Shown here piece by piece: positions 16,281 to 23,840 of a stretch of 30,709 bases of DNA; within the stretch, counting starts at the first letter, position 1, and every line of letters starts with the position of its first letter. The stretch covers positions 1 to 30,709 of the forward strand of contig DLGG01000215.1 in assembly GCA_002482565.1 (NCBI GenBank). Direction: 5' to 3'. The position numbers and the translations under genes were made by a program. This stretch comes from Solidesulfovibrio magneticus. GTDB taxonomy: Bacteria; Desulfobacterota; Desulfovibrionia; Desulfovibrionales; Desulfovibrionaceae. The notes beneath the pieces are model-generated. The model saw only the letters and a list, made by a program, of their open reading frames with translations. It was not told where the DNA came from and ran no database searches.

Positions 16281-16308
16281 AGGCGCTCCGGCAGGCGGTT
16301 TTGTCGCT

Positions 16309-16337
16309 ATCATAAGACCGTGGCCCGTTGCGGGCAA
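16309..16337 (-). promoter_or_regulatory. Sigma-70-type promoter of parDE
   Basis: On the minus strand TTGCCC (16332-16337), 17 bases, TATGAT (16309-16314), 29 bases upstream of the chosen parD start. Good spacing and a five-of-six -10 box. Confidence 0.55.
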
Positions 16338-16358
16338 GCCCCAGCAAACCGGCAAGCC

Positions 16359-17231
16359 CTACTCCCCGGCCACGTCCCCGGCCACGTCCCCGGCCGCGTC
16401 TCCAGCCGCCGCTTCGGCCGCCGCCAGCGCCGCTTCAGCCTCGCGCAGCACTTCCTCGGCCAGCTCCAGCACCTCCTTGCCGTGCACGATCTCCACGATG
16501 CGCCGCATGGCCTCGGTGGGGTTGGGATGCTGGAACACGTTGCGCCCGATGCAGGCCCCGGCCGCGCCGGCGCCCATGGCCGCTTCCACCATGGCCGCGA
16601 AGCTCTTGAAATCCGCCCGCGACGGACCGCCCGTCACCAGCACCCGGGACGACGAGGCGGCCACCGCCCGGCCGAAGCTGCGGGCGTCGCCGGAATACGG
16701 CACCCCGGTGACGTCGGCTCCAAGCTCGGCCCCAAGCCGGATGCAGTGGTTGATCAGGCTCGGGTCCATCTCGTTGACCACCCGCTCGCCCTTGGGGGCG
16801 ATCAGCGCCAGCACCGGCGTGCCGAAACCATGCGCCTCGTCCACGATGGCCCCGAGATCGGCCAGCATCCGGTCCTCGAATTCGTTGGCGATGTTGACCT
16901 GCACCGCCACCATGTCCGCGCCCAGGCGCAGGGCCTCGGCCGTGGAGCACATGAGGCTTCGGGCATAGGGCGGCTGGCAGTGCCGCGTGCCGCCGGAAAG
17001 CTGGAGCACGGCCGAGACGTCCACCGGAATCTCGTGCAGATAGGCACGCAGCGCCCCCTTGTTGAGCATGATGCCCTGCACCGGAAACCGCGACACCATC
17101 TCCAGAAGGCTCGTCAGCTCCTCCAGCCCCGAGAGCATCCCTTCCGAGACGCCATGGTCCAGGGGAGCCACCACGGCCTTGCCGGTGTGGGGATGGAAAA
17201 GCCGCGCCAGTTTGCGATCATTGCCGTGCAT
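16359..17231 (-). CDS. DhnA/ADH-synthase-like aldolase homologue lacking catalytic Lys and Tyr
   Basis: A 290-residue protein of the DeoC/LacD/DhnA class I aldolase superfamily, closest in layout to archaeal 2-amino-3,7-dideoxy-D-threo-hept-6-ulosonate synthase (MJ0400). Conserved parts: AVVAPLDHGVSEG (Asp25 retained), QLSGGTRHCQ, the RLGADMVAVQVNIANEFE strand, VTGGPS and GACIGRNVFQHPNP (phosphate site). The Schiff-base Lys expected in G-A-D-x-x-K is Gly176 (GADVTGVPYSGD), and the catalytic Tyr of the M-Y-P-R-G motif is Ala145 (LIAPKG). The C terminus is an Ala/Gly/Asp tail coded by 12-base repeats. It may have lost aldolase chemistry or use another mechanism. The rRNA methyltransferase gene ends 19 bases upstream, so both may be cotranscribed. 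Confidence 0.82.
   Translation of the reverse strand: MHGNDRKLARLFHPHTGKAVVAPLDHGVSEGMLSGLEELTSLLEMVSRFPVQGIMLNKGALRAYLHEIPVDVSAVLQLSGGTRHCQPPYARSLMCSTAEALRLGADMVAVQVNIANEFEDRMLADLGAIVDEAHGFGTPVLALIAPKGERVVNEMDPSLINHCIRLGAELGADVTGVPYSGDARSFGRAVAASSSRVLVTGGPSRADFKSFAAMVEAAMGAGAAGACIGRNVFQHPNPTEAMRRIVEIVHGKEVLELAEEVLREAEAALAAAEAAAGDAAGDVAGDVAGE
16367..16402. repeat. Three tandem 12-base repeats in the aldolase-homologue 3' end
   Basis: CCGGCCACGTCC twice, then the variant CCGGCCGCGTCT. They encode the G-D-V-A/G-D-A-A tail. Copy number is likely to vary between strains. Confidence 0.8.
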
Positions 17232-17250
17232 TGATCCTCCAAAAACAGAC

Positions 17251-18516
17251 TTATCGGTCGGACCACAAGGCCCGGGAACCTTTCTTGGTCAAAAATCCCA
17301 GCGGCAGCCCGCGCCAGTACAGGCCCGGCCGGGCCGGCAATTCGCCGGCCGGCAGGCTCTGGCCGGCGAGCAGGGCCTCGATACGGGAAAGCGCTTCCTC
17401 GTTCAAGCCCGTCCCGCCGCGCTCCACAAGCAGCCGCGCCCGGCCGTGGGGCCGAAACACCTTGGAACGATACGAACCCACGGCAAAGCCCTGATACCGA
17501 AAGCCGGCCGGCAGGCAAGCCGCCCCGGCATGGAGAAAAAAGGCCTTGTCGCCAAAGGACCGCACCGCCCCGGGCGGCAAGCCCGAGGGGGCGCAGCCGG
17601 CGGCCGCCATCGCCGCGTGCGGCACGGGCTCGCCCGGAAACACCCCGTCGTCGGGATCGTGAGCCTCGCCGCCGATCTTCTCGAAAAGCGCCATGTAAAA
17701 ACCCTGGGCGGCGCTGGCCGCGCTGTCCACCCGCAGCACCCCGGACACGTCGCCCCGATGCGGGGCCTCGAACACGAACCCGGCCGGCGCGGCCAGGGGA
17801 AGCTGGCGCAGGGGCAGCTCGTCCAGGGCAAAGCGCGTCTGGTCCTCGTTTTCGGCCACGTTGGTGGTGCAGGTGGAATACAGCACCCGCCCCCCCGGGG
17901 CCAAAAGCGCGGCGGCCGTGGCCAAAAGCTTGCGCTGCAGCGCCACCAGGGGCGCGACCTTGTCCCCGGCCCAAATCTTGGCCGCCTGCGGGTTCTTGTC
18001 CAGGGTGCCCCAGCCGCTGCACGGCGGATCGAGCAAGATATGGGTAAACGAGCCGTCCGGCAGCTGGGGCGAAAGATCAGTAAACGAACAGGTGGCCGTG
18101 TTGGCCAGGCTTTCCCGGAACAGCGTCTGGCGCAAGGTGGCCAGCCGGTCGGGCGAGGGCTCGTTGCCCAGCACAAAGCCCGTGGGGCCCACGAGCTGGG
18201 CCAGAAACCCCGTCTTGCCGCCCGGCGCGGCGCACATGTCCAGCACCCGCGCCCCGGCCGGCGGATCAAGCAGCAGCGGCGGCAGCATGGACGAACGGTC
18301 CTGGATGTGGATGTAGCCAAACCGCGCCGCCAGCGACGCGCCCAGGGCCGTGGGCTCGGCCACGATGCGCCGGCACCACGGCGAAAACGGTTCCGCCTCG
18401 GCCACATGCCCCGTGGCCGCCAGAAAAGCCTCCACGAGGTCCCGCTCGCCCGCCTGGCACACCAGCCGGAAACTGCGCCCCGATCCCTTTGCCGCATCCG
18501 TGTCGCAAACCGCCAT
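17251..18516 (-). CDS. RsmB/RsmF-like rRNA (cytosine-5-)-methyltransferase (NOL1/NOP2/Sun family)
   Basis: A 421-residue protein from the ATG 18514-18516; a GTG six bases further up is possible. The SAM-binding motif is VLDMCAAPGGKTGFL (residues 91-105). Motif IV, ILLDPPCSGWGT, has Cys166; motif VI, LYSTCTTNVAENE, has Cys216, the nucleophilic Cys. These two cysteines define RNA m5C methyltransferases. The C-terminal 130 residues (LHAGAACLPAGFRYQGFAVGSYRSKVFRPHGRA onward, split by loops) resemble the RNA-binding region of RsmF/NCL-type enzymes. It probably methylates a cytosine in 16S rRNA. The short gap to the next gene suggests read-through into the aldolase homologue. Confidence 0.9.
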   Translation of the reverse strand: MAVCDTDAAKGSGRSFRLVCQAGERDLVEAFLAATGHVAEAEPFSPWCRRIVAEPTALGASLAARFGYIHIQDRSSMLPPLLLDPPAGARVLDMCAAPGGKTGFLAQLVGPTGFVLGNEPSPDRLATLRQTLFRESLANTATCSFTDLSPQLPDGSFTHILLDPPCSGWGTLDKNPQAAKIWAGDKVAPLVALQRKLLATAAALLAPGGRVLYSTCTTNVAENEDQTRFALDELPLRQLPLAAPAGFVFEAPHRGDVSGVLRVDSAASAAQGFYMALFEKIGGEAHDPDDGVFPGEPVPHAAMAAAGCAPSGLPPGAVRSFGDKAFFLHAGAACLPAGFRYQGFAVGSYRSKVFRPHGRARLLVERGGTGLNEEALSRIEALLAGQSLPAGELPARPGLYWRGLPLGFLTKKGSRALWSDR

Positions 18517-18671
18517 GCCCACACCCTATCGCGCCGGCAACGCCTTGAAAAGCCCCGACGCCGCGCCTGCCCCGGCCGGGCACAAGGCGATCCTGCCGCG
18601 AAACGCCCTTGCCAAATGCCCAAGCCCTGCATAGGTTCTGGCCCATCCCGAACAGCACAGAAGGAGCCGTC

Positions 18672-19325
18672 ATGGATCTGCTCATGCAACTTGTCGACAT
18701 GGTGCTCCATGTCGACAGGCATCTCAACGCCCTCGCCGCCGACTACGGCACGTGGACCTACTTCATTTTGTTCATGATCGTCTTTTGCGAAACAGGCCTT
18801 GTCGTCACGCCGTTTTTGCCCGGCGATTCCCTGCTTTTCGCCACCGGGGCCTTGTGCGCCGGCGGGGTGCTCAATCCCCACCTGATATGCATCCTGCTCG
18901 TGTCCGCCGCGTTTATCGGCGACAATCTCAATTACTGGATCGGCCGCCGCGTCGGCCCGGCCGTGTTCGAGCGTGAAAAGACCCGCTTTTTCAAGAAGGA
19001 ATACCTGATGCGCGCCCACGCCTTCTACGAGAAGCACGGCGGCAAGACCATCATCCTGGCCCGGTTCGTGCCCATCGTGCGCACGTTTTCCCCCTTCGTG
19101 GCCGGCATCGCCCGCATGAGCTATCCACAGTTCTTGGCCTACAGCATCGGCGGCGCGGTGATCTGGGTCACCTTTTTCGTCTACACCGGCTTTTTCTTTG
19201 GCAACATGCCGTTTATCAAGCGTAATTTCAGCATCGTCGTCTTGGCCATCATCGTCATATCGGTGCTGCCCGGCGTGATCGAATATCTGCGCCACAAAAA
19301 AGCCGCCGCCGCCGTCGCCAAGTAA
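18672..19325 (+). CDS. DedA-family integral membrane protein
   Basis: A 217-residue protein with AAGGAG 7 bases before the ATG. Family marks: ETGLVVTPFLPGDSLLF (the E-x-x-x-P-x-P-G-[DE] motif near residue 40), NLNYWIGRRVG, and KHGGKTIILARFVPIVRTF (the G-x-x-x-[VI]-x-x-x-R-F-x-P-x-x-R motif near residue 125). Four to five hydrophobic segments follow the usual plan with a reentrant loop. DedA proteins support membrane homeostasis and are reported to recycle undecaprenyl phosphate or phospholipids across the membrane. It is a single gene divergent from the rRNA methyltransferase and convergent with the nitrogen operon. Confidence 0.93.
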   Translation: MDLLMQLVDMVLHVDRHLNALAADYGTWTYFILFMIVFCETGLVVTPFLPGDSLLFATGALCAGGVLNPHLICILLVSAAFIGDNLNYWIGRRVGPAVFEREKTRFFKKEYLMRAHAFYEKHGGKTIILARFVPIVRTFSPFVAGIARMSYPQFLAYSIGGAVIWVTFFVYTGFFFGNMPFIKRNFSIVVLAIIVISVLPGVIEYLRHKKAAAAVAK

Positions 19326-19345
19326 CCGGGCGCTGCCCGGACCCG

Positions 19346-19366
19346 CCGGGGGGATAATCCCCCCGG
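19346..19366. repeat. GC-rich palindrome after the DedA gene
   Basis: CCGGGGGG-ATAAT-CCCCCCGG, a perfect 8-base stem without a T-run, 20 bases past the dedA stop. It resembles repeated G/C-tract hairpins common between genes in Desulfovibrio-type genomes; this is memory-based. Confidence 0.55.
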
Positions 19367-19454
19367 ACCCCCTGGCTGTCTGTGGCGGGCGGGAGGACCA
19401 CGAGCGGAAGGGAAAGGTGAAGGGCGCAAGGGAGAAAGGCCGTTGCGGCCAGAG

Positions 19455-19497
19455 CGAGAAACGCCCCGCCCGGCAGTGCCGGACGGGGCGTTTCTCG
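19455..19497. terminator. Large bidirectional terminator between DedA and PII genes
   Basis: The outer arms CGAGAAACGCCCCG (19455-19468) and CGGGGCGTTTCTCG (19484-19497) pair over 14 bases; inside them CCGGCA and TGCCGG pair again. A TTTCTCGTT tail on one side and GAAACG on the other make it usable for both convergent units. Confidence 0.85.
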
Positions 19498-19513
19498 TTG
19501 CGCGCTCCCGATG

Positions 19514-19855
19514 CTAGCTCAGGATGTTGGTGCCGGTTTCGCCGGTGCGGATACGGCGGGCATTGGCGATATCCATGACGAAGATCATGCCGTCGCCTTC
19601 CTTGCCGGTCTTCGCGCCGTCGGCAATGGCGTCCATGACCATGTCGACTTTCTCGTCGGTCACGGCCACTTCCAGACGGACCTTTTTCAGCAGATTCACT
19701 TCGACGATAACGCCGCGATACTGTTCGGTATAGCCCTTCTGCCGACCGGAGCCGGCGATGTTGGTGACGGACATGCCGTGGATGCCCTTGGCGTAGAGCG
19801 CCTGCTTGACGCTGTTGAGCTGCTCGGGCCGAAAGTAGGCGATGACGAGTTTCAT
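19514..19855 (-). CDS. glnK: PII nitrogen regulatory protein with Val at position 51
   Basis: A 113-residue protein of standard PII length. It aligns with GlnB/GlnK without gaps through the T-loop: GSGRQKGYTEQYRGVIVEV. Tyr46-Arg47-Gly48 are kept, but the uridylylation residue Tyr51 is Val. The B-loop TGKEGDGMIFV (ATP binding, PII signature 2) and C-loop RIRTGETG are intact, so ATP/ADP and 2-oxoglutarate sensing is expected. It lies 24 bases after amtB, as the second gene of a probable amtB-PII operon behind a sigma-54 promoter, and so most likely docks on AmtB to block ammonium flux. The order amtB then PII is the reverse of the common glnK-amtB order. Confidence 0.95.
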   Translation of the reverse strand: MKLVIAYFRPEQLNSVKQALYAKGIHGMSVTNIAGSGRQKGYTEQYRGVIVEVNLLKKVRLEVAVTDEKVDMVMDAIADGAKTGKEGDGMIFVMDIANARRIRTGETGTNILS

Positions 19856-19879
19856 AGACGTATCCCCGCTAGTCCGTGG

Positions 19880-21235
19880 TTACTCGGTGATGAAGATCTG
19901 GAAGCCGCTGTAAGCCTCGGAGCCGTGCTCGGTGATGTCGAGGCCCTTGAGTTCCTCTTCCTCGCTCACGCGGATGCCGACGGTGACCTTGAGCAGGGCG
20001 AAGACGATGTAGCCCGTGCCGAAAGCCCAGATGAACACCGAGCCCACGCCGATGACCTGGCTGATGAGCTGGGTCAGGCCGCCGCCGTAAAACAGGCCGG
20101 CCACGCCGCCGAAATCGGGATGGGCGAAAAGGCCCACCATGAGCGTGCCGAACGCGCCGCACACGCCGTGGACGGAAATCGCGCCGACCGGATCGTCGAT
20201 CTTGAGCACCTTGTCCACGAACTCCACGGACATGACCACCAGGATGCCGGCGCAAAGCCCGATGATGATGGCCCCCATGGGCGAGACGTTGGCGCAGCCG
20301 GCGGTGATGGCGACCAGACCGGCCAGGACGCCGTTTAAGGACATGGACACGTCGGGCTTGCCGTAGCGAATCCAGGTGGTGAGCATGGCGGTCAAAGCCG
20401 CGGCGCAGCCGGCCAGGTTGGTGGTGACGGCGATAAGCCCGATGTTGCCCGTGGCCGTGGTGGTGGAGCCGGGGTTGAAGCCGAACCAGCCGAACCAGAG
20501 GATGAACACGCCCAGAGCCACCAAGGGCAGATTGTGACCAAGAATGGCCTTGGACACGCCGTCAGGGGTGTATTTGCCCAGACGCGGACCGATCAGCATG
20601 GCGCCGGCCAGGGCGATCCAGCCGCCAACCGAGTGGACCACGGTGGAGCCGGCGAAGTCGATCATGGGCGCTTCAAGCTTGGACAGCCAGCCGCCGCCCC
20701 AGATCCAGTGGCCGGACACCGGGTAAATCAGCGCCGTGACCGCGAAGCTGAGAATGAGGTAGGCCACGAATTTTGTGCGTTCGGCAATGGCCCCGGAAAC
20801 AATGGTGACGGCGGTGGCGGCGAACACGCACTGGAAAAACCAGTACGTGTAGGCCCACAACCCGTCAGGCGTGGCCGGAGTGGCCTCGGACAGGCCAAAA
20901 TTGGAAAACCCGACAAAACCGCCGATGTCGGAACCGAACATCAACGCGTAGCCAAAAAGGAAAAAGGCGATGGAGCCGGCGGCGAAATCGAACATGTTCT
21001 TCATGAGGATGTTGCCGGCGTTCTTGGCCCGGGTCAGCCCGGTTTCCACCATGGCGAAACCGGCCTGCATGAACATGACGAGCACGCCGGCCAGCAGGGT
21101 CCAAACGGTGTTGCCGTTTAAGATGGACAAAAATTCGGGCTTGGGCGCTTCGTCCTGGGCCAGGGCCAGGGCGGGCAGGGTCAGGATGACCAAGGCCATC
21201 AAGGCGACGTCGCGCGTCTTCGGTCTGTGCAGCAT
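19880..21235 (-). CDS. amtB: AmtB ammonium transporter
   Basis: A 451-residue protein with a cleavable signal sequence (ending near LALAQ) and about eleven membrane helices. The pore His pair is present: His201 in DFAGSTVVHSVGG and His356 in GAISVHGVCGAFGT. The signature stretch from DFAGSTVVH to GPRLGKY and the FNPGSTTTATG helix fit the Amt family. It imports ammonium, with PII from the next gene as its likely cytoplasmic gate. AAGGGGGG precedes the ATG. A sigma-54 promoter lies 105-120 bases upstream. Confidence 0.97.
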   Translation of the reverse strand: MLHRPKTRDVALMALVILTLPALALAQDEAPKPEFLSILNGNTVWTLLAGVLVMFMQAGFAMVETGLTRAKNAGNILMKNMFDFAAGSIAFFLFGYALMFGSDIGGFVGFSNFGLSEATPATPDGLWAYTYWFFQCVFAATAVTIVSGAIAERTKFVAYLILSFAVTALIYPVSGHWIWGGGWLSKLEAPMIDFAGSTVVHSVGGWIALAGAMLIGPRLGKYTPDGVSKAILGHNLPLVALGVFILWFGWFGFNPGSTTTATGNIGLIAVTTNLAGCAAALTAMLTTWIRYGKPDVSMSLNGVLAGLVAITAGCANVSPMGAIIIGLCAGILVVMSVEFVDKVLKIDDPVGAISVHGVCGAFGTLMVGLFAHPDFGGVAGLFYGGGLTQLISQVIGVGSVFIWAFGTGYIVFALLKVTVGIRVSEEEELKGLDITEHGSEAYSGFQIFITE

Positions 21236-21339
21236 AAAACCCCCCTTTCACGAAAGCGTTGAACGTTTTGTCTGGCCTGCGGCCACCGCGCCCGGCGCGG
21301 CGGCCCGGGGTCGGCCCTCCCCGGCCCCTCCCGGAGAAC

Positions 21340-21355
21340 TGCAAACCCGAGGCCA
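21340..21355 (-). promoter_or_regulatory. Sigma-54 promoter of amtB-PII
   Basis: On the minus strand TGGCCTCGGGTTTGCA: the -24 GG and -12 GC are spaced exactly as in the sigma-54 consensus TGGCACG-N4-TTGCA, with TGGC and TTGCA matched. It lies 105 bases before the amtB ATG. This is the expected mode of nitrogen control for an amtB operon. Confidence 0.7.
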
Positions 21356-21405
21356 TTTACAACATGCTTATTTTTTTGACTTTTTATAAAAACGGTCGGG
21401 CTTCA

Positions 21406-21449
21406 TACATTTTTGAACCCCAAAAAAGTCAGTGAGCTACATTTTTGAA
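21406..21449. repeat. Two 12-base direct repeats upstream of the sigma-54 promoter
   Basis: TACATTTTTGAA occurs at 21406-21417 and 21438-21449, 32 bases apart start to start (about three helical turns), 50-95 bases upstream of the -24 element. They are placed where an enhancer-binding protein would bind. A second pair of similar words (ATGCTTATTTT...GAC) lies near 21364 and 21537. The whole 21236-21641 gap otherwise contains no gene. Confidence 0.5.
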
Positions 21450-21641
21450 AGACATTGCTCTTGTGAAAGGCAACAGCCAATCATCTCAAAAACAGGCTTT
21501 TTCTGGCACACCAGGGCACGAGTCGCAAGAATAAAAATGCTTATTTTGACATTTTCGATATATCAGCCCCAAACCTTCAAATCCCCCCAATGCTTCGGCT
21601 GCTCTCGTGCGGCAGCTCGCCCGGCCAAAAGCCGCAAGACG

Positions 21642-21678
21642 AAAAAAAACCGCCGCCCGGACATACCGGACGGCGGCT
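21642..21678 (-). terminator. Intrinsic terminator of glnA
   Basis: On the minus strand GCCGCCGTCCGG-TATG-TCCGGGCGGCGG then eight T's. It begins 35 bases after the glnA stop and separates glnA from the amtB operon. Confidence 0.9.
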
Positions 21679-21712
21679 TCCACAGCGCGCCTGGGGCAAC
21701 GCGCCTGACAAG

Positions 21713-23050
21713 TTACAAAATCGGCAGATACCGTTCGATCTCCCACTCCGTGACCTGGGTGCGGTAGGCGTCCCATTCGGCCTTCTTGTTCTCCACCAGG
21801 GCGGCATGGAGATGGTCGCCCAGCACCTCGCGCATAAGTTCGCTCTTCTCCAGATTGTCCACGGCCTCGCGCAGGCTGCCCGGCAGCGAGGTCACGCCCT
21901 TTTCCTCCATCTCCTCGTCGGTCATCTTGAAGATGTTCTCCTCAATGGGGTCGGAGAGGGTGTAGCCTTCCTCGATGCCCTTAAGCCCCGCGCCGAGCAT
22001 GGCGGCGAAGGAGAGGTAGAGGTTGCAGGCCGGGTCGGGGCTGCGCAGTTCGATGCGCGTGGCCGATTCCTTGCCGGGCTTGTACATGGGCACCCGCACC
22101 AGGGCCGAGCGGTTGCGCCGGGCCCAGGCGATGTAGACCGGCGCTTCGTAGCCCGGCACCAGCCGCTTGTAGGAGTTGACCCACTGGTTGGTGATGAGCG
22201 TGAATTCCGGGGCGTGGCGCAAAAGCCCGGCGATGAAGCCCTTGGCCTCGGTGGACAGGTGGTAGGGGTCGGAGGCGTCGTAGAAGGCGTTTTTGGCTCC
22301 CCGAAACAGCGACTGGTGGCAGTGCATGCCCGAGCCGTTTTCGCCGAACAGGGGCTTGGGCATGAACGTGGCGTAGCAGCCGTGCTTGCGGGCCACTTCC
22401 TTGACCACCACCCGGTAGGTCTGGGCGTAGTCGGCCATGATCAGGCCTTCCTGGTAGCGCAGGTCGATCTCATGCTGGCTGGGGGCGACCTCGTGGTGGC
22501 TGTATTCCACGGCCACGCCCATGGATTCCAGGGCGAAGTTGATGTCGCGGCGCACGTCGTTGGCCAGATCGCGCGGCGGCGCGTCAAAATAGCCGCCGTG
22601 GTCGAGGATCTTGGGTTCTGTGGAGTTGGCGAAAAGGAAGAATTCCAGCTCCGGGCCGACGTAGTAGGTGTAGCCCAGATCGGCGGCCTTCTTGAGCATC
22701 CGCTTGAGCACATAGCGCGAGTCGGCCGCAAACGGCGTGCCGTCAGGGTTTTTCACGTCGCAAAAAAGCCGGGCCACCGGCCGGTCGGACGGACGCCAGG
22801 CCACGAGCTGGAAAGTGGCCGGGTCCGGGAAGGCCACCATGTCCGATTCCTGGATCTTGGTGAAACCGGTGATGGACGAGCCGTCAAAGCCCATGCCCTC
22901 TTCAAAGGCATTTTCCAGCTCCCGGGGCGTGATCTGGAAGCTTTTGAGCACCCCCAGCACGTCGATGAACCAGAACTGGATGAAGGAGACGTTGTAATCC
23001 TTGACGGCGCGCAGCACGTCGTCGGCGTTTTTGCAGTTGAAAACCGCCAT
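21713..23050 (-). CDS. glnA: Glutamine synthetase, type I (GSI-alpha-like)
   Basis: A 445-residue protein started at the ATG 23048-23050, with GGAGGACAGG upstream. It makes glutamine from glutamate, ammonia and ATP. Motifs in order: FWFIDVLGVLKSF, GFDGSSITGF (about residue 57), GPELEFFLF (metal site), VAPSQHEID, the GSGMHCHQSL signature and RRNRSALVRVP. The length and the C-terminal DPIEENIFKMTDEEMEEKG segment are those of GSI-alpha; the adenylylation motif N-L-Y-D-L-P of GSI-beta is absent, so GlnE control is not expected. It has its own terminator and a leader hairpin (23084-23129). With amtB and PII downstream it forms an ammonium-assimilation block. Confidence 0.97.
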   Translation of the reverse strand: MAVFNCKNADDVLRAVKDYNVSFIQFWFIDVLGVLKSFQITPRELENAFEEGMGFDGSSITGFTKIQESDMVAFPDPATFQLVAWRPSDRPVARLFCDVKNPDGTPFAADSRYVLKRMLKKAADLGYTYYVGPELEFFLFANSTEPKILDHGGYFDAPPRDLANDVRRDINFALESMGVAVEYSHHEVAPSQHEIDLRYQEGLIMADYAQTYRVVVKEVARKHGCYATFMPKPLFGENGSGMHCHQSLFRGAKNAFYDASDPYHLSTEAKGFIAGLLRHAPEFTLITNQWVNSYKRLVPGYEAPVYIAWARRNRSALVRVPMYKPGKESATRIELRSPDPACNLYLSFAAMLGAGLKGIEEGYTLSDPIEENIFKMTDEEMEEKGVTSLPGSLREAVDNLEKSELMREVLGDHLHAALVENKKAEWDAYRTQVTEWEIERYLPIL

Positions 23051-23083
23051 CGGCCTGTCCTCCGTTTGCGGGTTGCTAGGGAC

Positions 23084-23129
23084 GCAGCCTTGAAAAAGGC
23101 CGCTTCTAGATTTTTCAAGGAAAGGCTGC
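23084..23129 (-). promoter_or_regulatory. Hairpin in the glnA 5' leader
   Basis: On the minus strand CCTTGAAAAA (23111-23120) pairs perfectly with TTTTTCAAGG (23088-23097) around a 13-base loop; GCAGC/GCTGC extends the stem beyond a bulge. It sits 38-79 bases before the glnA start codon. It may be an RNA regulatory element or merely the end of an upstream transcript. Confidence 0.4.
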
Positions 23130-23314
23130 CGCATCTCCAGGCGGACGCGTCGCCCGGCCGTGGCCGCCCCGGCAACGCGGGCGAGGCCAGGGCGGAAAGT
23201 CTCCTATTCTTGCCCAGTTGGCCCGCCAAATCAAGGGAAGCCCAGCCCCCGGCCGCGCCCCCCAGCAACAAAGATGGCGGCGTGGCGACGAAACGTCCCG
23301 GGCCGGGCCGAACC

Positions 23315-23839
23315 CTACAGTCCCTTGCGTTCGATCCACCGCAAAATAAGGACGAAAGCGATCAGCAGGACCGCGATGACCAGCCAGTGGTTGACGCCAA
23401 GGACGCCGGCCAGGGTGATCTTGCCGTAGTCGCCCCAGGTGTAGACCGTGGGCAGCAGCCCGTCGTAGGCCCGGGCGAAGATGCCCGCGCCCACGAGCAT
23501 CCCGGCGATGGCGGCCAGGGCGTCAAGCCGGCCTTCGCCCACGGCCCCCAGCGACGTGCCCGGGCAGTAGCCGACCAGCCCCCAGCCCAGGCCAAAAATA
23601 AGCCCGCCAAGGGCGTTGGCCCCGACCACGGTGGCCTTGAGCGAAAGCTTCACCAGCCCCAGATCGTTCAAAAGATAAATCCCCACCATGGCCACCATGA
23701 TGTGGGAGAGCATGAACTTGACGATGGTCATGTCCTTAAGCCGCAGCGCTCCGAGCTGCATGTCGTAGCGCAGCACTTGCCCCCGCTGGAGCAAAAATCC
23801 AAAGAGCACGCCGGTGAGCAGGCCGAAAAGCAGGTCCAT
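23315..23839 (-). CDS. YeeE/YedE-type transporter, second half-size subunit
   Basis: A 174-residue membrane protein with four or five hydrophobic segments. The conserved element GLVGYCPGTSLGAVGEG places Cys92 in the YeeE/YedE (TsuA/PmpA-like) sulfur-transport motif. Start ATG 23837-23839 follows the stop of the first subunit by one base. YeeE-family full-length proteins import thiosulfate and related sulfur species with relay cysteines; half-size pairs are also found. This half and its partner together would make one channel. A role in importing thiosulfate or persulfide in a sulfur-metabolising anaerobe fits but is inference. The C terminus LRWIERKGL is cytosolic and basic. Confidence 0.88.
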   Translation of the reverse strand: MDLLFGLLTGVLFGFLLQRGQVLRYDMQLGALRLKDMTIVKFMLSHIMVAMVGIYLLNDLGLVKLSLKATVVGANALGGLIFGLGWGLVGYCPGTSLGAVGEGRLDALAAIAGMLVGAGIFARAYDGLLPTVYTWGDYGKITLAGVLGVNHWLVIAVLLIAFVLILRWIERKGL

Positions 23840-23840
23840 G

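Noticed and set aside
16367..16402. Tandem repeats considered as a CRISPR-like array
   Set aside because: Units are 12 bases, directly adjacent with no spacers, and lie inside a coding frame.
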